DNA of 8,457 nt from Gaiellasilicea sp051005735 (GTDB lineage: Bacteria; Actinomycetota; Thermoleophilia; Gaiellales; Gaiellaceae). The notes below the pieces were generated by a model. The model was not told the origin of the DNA, did not search any database, and saw only the letters and a list, made by a program, of their open reading frames with translations. The stretch's first letter is position 1. Every line of letters begins with the position of its first letter. Shown in pieces: positions 6,394 to 8,457 of this stretch. The stretch lies in the NCBI GenBank assembly GCA_051005735.1, contig JBPCJB010000006.1:1-8457 (forward strand), written 5' to 3'. Position numbers and translations under genes: made by a program.

Positions 6394-6855
6394 GTGCGAG
6401 TGGCAGTCCTCAACGGCGTCAATCTCGACGTGCTCGGTCGTCGCAGCCCGGAGCACTACGGCGGCCTGACCCTCGCCGAGCTCGAGAGCAGGATCTATGC
6501 CTGGTCGAAGGAGCTCGAGTGCACGACGCGCTGCCGGCAGACGAATCACGAGGGTCAGTTCGTCGAGTGGTGCCACGACGCGCTCGATTGGGCCGACGGC
6601 GTGATCCTGAACCCCGGCGCCTGGAGCCACTACAGCTACGCGATCCGCGACGCGGTCGAGCTCTTCACGATCCCGGTCCTCGAGGTGCACCTCTCGAACA
6701 TCAAGGAGCGCGAGGAGTGGCGGCGGCAGTCGGTCGTCTCCGATCTCGCGACGAAGGTGATCTCCGGGAAGGGGCCGGAGGGCTACCGGGAAGCGCTCGC
6801 CTTCCTGGCGGAGAACGCGCAGACGGAAGCGACTGAGCCCGAGAAGATCGATTGA
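6394..6855 (+). CDS. aroQ: 3-dehydroquinate dehydratase, type II
   Basis: Type II dehydroquinase removes water from 3-dehydroquinate, through an enolate intermediate, to give 3-dehydroshikimate; the family forms dodecamers. At 153 residues the length is normal. Motifs are VLNGVNLDVLGRRSPEHYG with R17 and catalytic Y22, QTNHEGQFVEW (49-59), ILNPGAWSHYSYAIRDA with N73 and H79, and EVHLSNIKEREEWR with catalytic H99, then SGKGPEGY near the C-terminus. The WSHYSYAIRDA segment replaces the common YTHTSVALRDA form but keeps the functional Asn and His. Cysteines C43 and C47 flank TTR just before the QTNHEG motif. The GTG at 6394 follows the aroKB stop by 10 bases; a second in-frame GTG two codons later is a possible alternative. 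The stop forms TTGA with the next gene's start. Confidence 0.95.
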   Translation: MRVAVLNGVNLDVLGRRSPEHYGGLTLAELESRIYAWSKELECTTRCRQTNHEGQFVEWCHDALDWADGVILNPGAWSHYSYAIRDAVELFTIPVLEVHLSNIKEREEWRRQSVVSDLATKVISGKGPEGYREALAFLAENAQTEATEPEKID

Positions 6856-7892
6856 GCAGGATCGAGCGGCTCGCCGCGTTGCTCGAGGTGCCGCTGCTCG
6901 TCACGAGCGGCGTCAACGTCCGCTACCTGACCGGCCTCGCCAGCTCGAACGCGGCGCTGCTCGTCGACCCGGGCGGTGAGGCAACCCTCTTCACCGACTT
7001 CCGCTACGCGAAGAGGGCACGGACGCTGGACGAGGTGCGCTTCGAGCAGACGGCGCGGGCGGTGATCGGCGACCTGGCGACGCGGCTCGCGGGGAAGACG
7101 ATCGGGATCGAGGCGCATGTGCTCAATGTCGACTCGCTGCATGCGCTGCGGGCCGGCGGTGTAGCCGCGCAGCCGACGTCGGGCCTCGTCGAGCGCCTGC
7201 GCGCGATCAAGGAGCCGGCGGAGCTCGAGAGCCTGCGACAGGCGGCAGCCATCTCCGACAAGGTCTTCGCTGCGCTCGCCGAGGAGCGCTTCGTCGGCCG
7301 CACCGAGCTCGAGCTGGCCTGGCGAGTGCGCGAGCTCTTCAAGGAGCACGGCTCCTCCGAGCTCTCCTTCGACACTATGGTCGCAGCCGCCGAGAACGGT
7401 GCGAGCCCGCACTCGGACAACCGTGACGTCGGCGTGCCTGCGAACACGCTCGTGATCGTCGACGCCGGTTGCCGCATCGATGGCTACGCCTCCGACTGCA
7501 CGCGCACGTTCGCGACGGGCGAGCTTCCCGACGAGCTCGCGCGCGCCTATGCGGTGTGCCTCGAGGCGCAGCTCGCCGGGCTCGAGGCGATGGGGCCGGG
7601 CGTGAGCGGTCGCGAGGCGGACGCCGGCGCGCGCGACGTGATCGCGGCGGCCGGCTGGGGCGAGGAGTTCGGGCACGGCCTCGGGCACGGGATCGGGCTC
7701 GAGGTGCACGAGGCGCCGGCGGCGAGGGCCGAGTCGACTGACACGCTCGAGCCCGCCAACGTGCTCAGCTGCGAGCCCGGGATCTACCTGCCGGACCGCG
7801 CGGGCGTCCGGATCGAGGACATGGTGCTGATCACCGACGACGGCCGCGAGCGGCTGACCGAGATCGGCAAGGAGCTCGTCACCGTCGGCTAG
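6852..7892 (+). CDS. pepQ: M24B family Xaa-Pro peptidase (aminopeptidase P or prolidase)
   Basis: This is a dinuclear-metal peptidase with the creatinase/pita-bread fold, cleaving Xaa-Pro bonds in the cytoplasm. Of 346 residues, ~1-120 form the creatinase-like N-terminal domain (SGVNVRYLTGL at 19-29) and ~125-346 the catalytic domain. All five metal ligands can be placed: D204 (VIVDAG), D215 (ASDCTRTF), H279 (GHGLGHGIG), E308 (CEPGIY) and E322 (RIEDMV). Supporting histidines are H187 (SPHSD) and H286 (EVHE). The TTG start at 6852 overlaps the aroQ TGA as TTGA, with GAGAAG a few bases upstream as a weak ribosome site; no ATG or GTG gives a full N-terminal domain. Actinobacterial genomes usually have a peptidase annotated pepQ here, beside efp. 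The sequence does not separate dipeptidase from aminopeptidase P activity, so the symbol follows context. Confidence 0.9.
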   Translation: MSRIERLAALLEVPLLVTSGVNVRYLTGLASSNAALLVDPGGEATLFTDFRYAKRARTLDEVRFEQTARAVIGDLATRLAGKTIGIEAHVLNVDSLHALRAGGVAAQPTSGLVERLRAIKEPAELESLRQAAAISDKVFAALAEERFVGRTELELAWRVRELFKEHGSSELSFDTMVAAAENGASPHSDNRDVGVPANTLVIVDAGCRIDGYASDCTRTFATGELPDELARAYAVCLEAQLAGLEAMGPGVSGREADAGARDVIAAAGWGEEFGHGLGHGIGLEVHEAPAARAESTDTLEPANVLSCEPGIYLPDRAGVRIEDMVLITDDGRERLTEIGKELVTVG

Positions 7893-7906
7893 GCTGGCGC
7901 GCGCTC

Positions 7907-8457
7907 ATGGCCGACGTCGTCTCCACGAACGAGTTCAAGAACGGCATGCACGTCGAGATCGACGGCTCGGTCTGGCGGATCCTCGAGTTCCAGCACGTGA
8001 AGCCGGGCAAGGGCGGCGCCTTCGTGCGGACGAAGGTGCGGAGCATCGACTCCGGCTCGGTGGTGGACAAGACCTTCCGGGCCGGCGAGAAGTTCGCGCG
8101 CGTCTTTACCGAGACGAAGAACATGCAGTACCTCTACGACTCGGGCGACGAGGTCGTCTTCATGGACGAGTCGACCTACGAGCAGATGTCGCTGCCGCAC
8201 GCCGCGCTCGAAGCCGAGCTGCCGTACATGCAGCCGTCGACGCCCGTCCAGCTTCTCTTCGTCGGCGGCAGGCCGAGCGGGATCCAACTTCCGTCCTCGA
8301 TCGAGCTCGCGGTCACCGACACCGAGCCGGGCGTCAAGGGCGACACCGTCTCGAACGTGACGAAGCCGGCGACGCTCGAGACGGGCGCCGTCGTCCAGGT
8401 GCCGCTCTTCGTGAACCGGGGCGACCGGATCAAGGTCGACCCCCGCGAAGGGCGCTA
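7907..8457 (+). CDS. efp: Elongation factor P, 3' end cut by window edge
   Basis: EF-P binds the ribosome between the P and E sites and relieves stalling at consecutive prolines. From the ATG at 7907, 183 codons plus two bases are visible. The family is about 185-188 residues, so only the last few codons are missing, and the final bases TA fit the tyrosine of the usual C-terminal tail. The order is a KOW-like N-domain (STNEFKNGMHVEIDG, 6-20), a palm loop HVKPGKGGAFVRTK with K35 at the tip where other EF-Ps carry the functional or modified lysine, OB domain II (~66-127, with FMDESTYEQMSLP) and OB domain III (~130-183). The loop reads PGKGG, not the PGKGP of the Corynebacterium-type subfamily. 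Translation begins 15 bases after the peptidase stop, with at most a weak TAGG upstream. The frame runs off the end without a stop codon. Confidence 0.96.
   Translation, partial: MADVVSTNEFKNGMHVEIDGSVWRILEFQHVKPGKGGAFVRTKVRSIDSGSVVDKTFRAGEKFARVFTETKNMQYLYDSGDEVVFMDESTYEQMSLPHAALEAELPYMQPSTPVQLLFVGGRPSGIQLPSSIELAVTDTEPGVKGDTVSNVTKPATLETGAVVQVPLFVNRGDRIKVDPREGR

Overview
This is a gene-dense, very G+C-rich stretch with nine protein genes, all on the + strand and almost all touching or overlapping. The order alaS - ruvX - mltG - aroE - aroC - aroK/aroB - aroQ - Xaa-Pro peptidase - efp is the familiar actinobacterial alaS-to-efp neighbourhood (nusB usually follows efp in that arrangement). The extreme G+C content, frequent GTG/TTG starts, fused shikimate kinase/3-dehydroquinate synthase and generally compact proteins suggest a deep-branching actinobacterium, perhaps of the Thermoleophilia/Gaiellales type. 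That placement is an inference from gene order and protein style, not a database result.

Layout. 1-1784 holds the 3' two thirds of alanyl-tRNA synthetase (editing and C-Ala domains; the catalytic core lies upstream of the window). 1794-2189 is the RuvC-fold protein RuvX/YqgF. 2186-3103 is MltG, a membrane-anchored endolytic peptidoglycan transglycosylase. 3104-3193 is the only real intergenic gap. It carries a perfect 11-bp palindrome and, 59 bases on, an imperfect second copy that ends just before aroE. 3194-6855 is a tight shikimate cluster: aroE, aroC, a bifunctional aroK-aroB fusion and aroQ, which together cover five of the seven steps to chorismate. 6852-7892 is an M24-family Xaa-Pro peptidase, and 7907-8457 is elongation factor P, cut by the window end within its last few codons.

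How the genes work together. ATGA overlaps (ruvX/mltG, aroE/aroC), a TTGA overlap (aroQ/peptidase) and a 19-base overlap (aroC/aroKB) point to translational coupling within two blocks: alaS-ruvX-mltG, and aroE through efp. The palindrome-bearing gap is the natural place for a control point between them. AroB makes 3-dehydroquinate, AroQ dehydrates it, AroE reduces it to shikimate, AroK phosphorylates it, and AroC makes chorismate. The DAHP synthase and AroA steps are not encoded here. The outer genes serve translation (AlaRS, EF-P) and cell-wall growth (MltG).

I see no mobile element, CRISPR array, RNA gene, phage remnant or unknown multi-gene system. The parts most worth a second look are the structured gap before aroE and the unusually short AroE and AroB enzymes.
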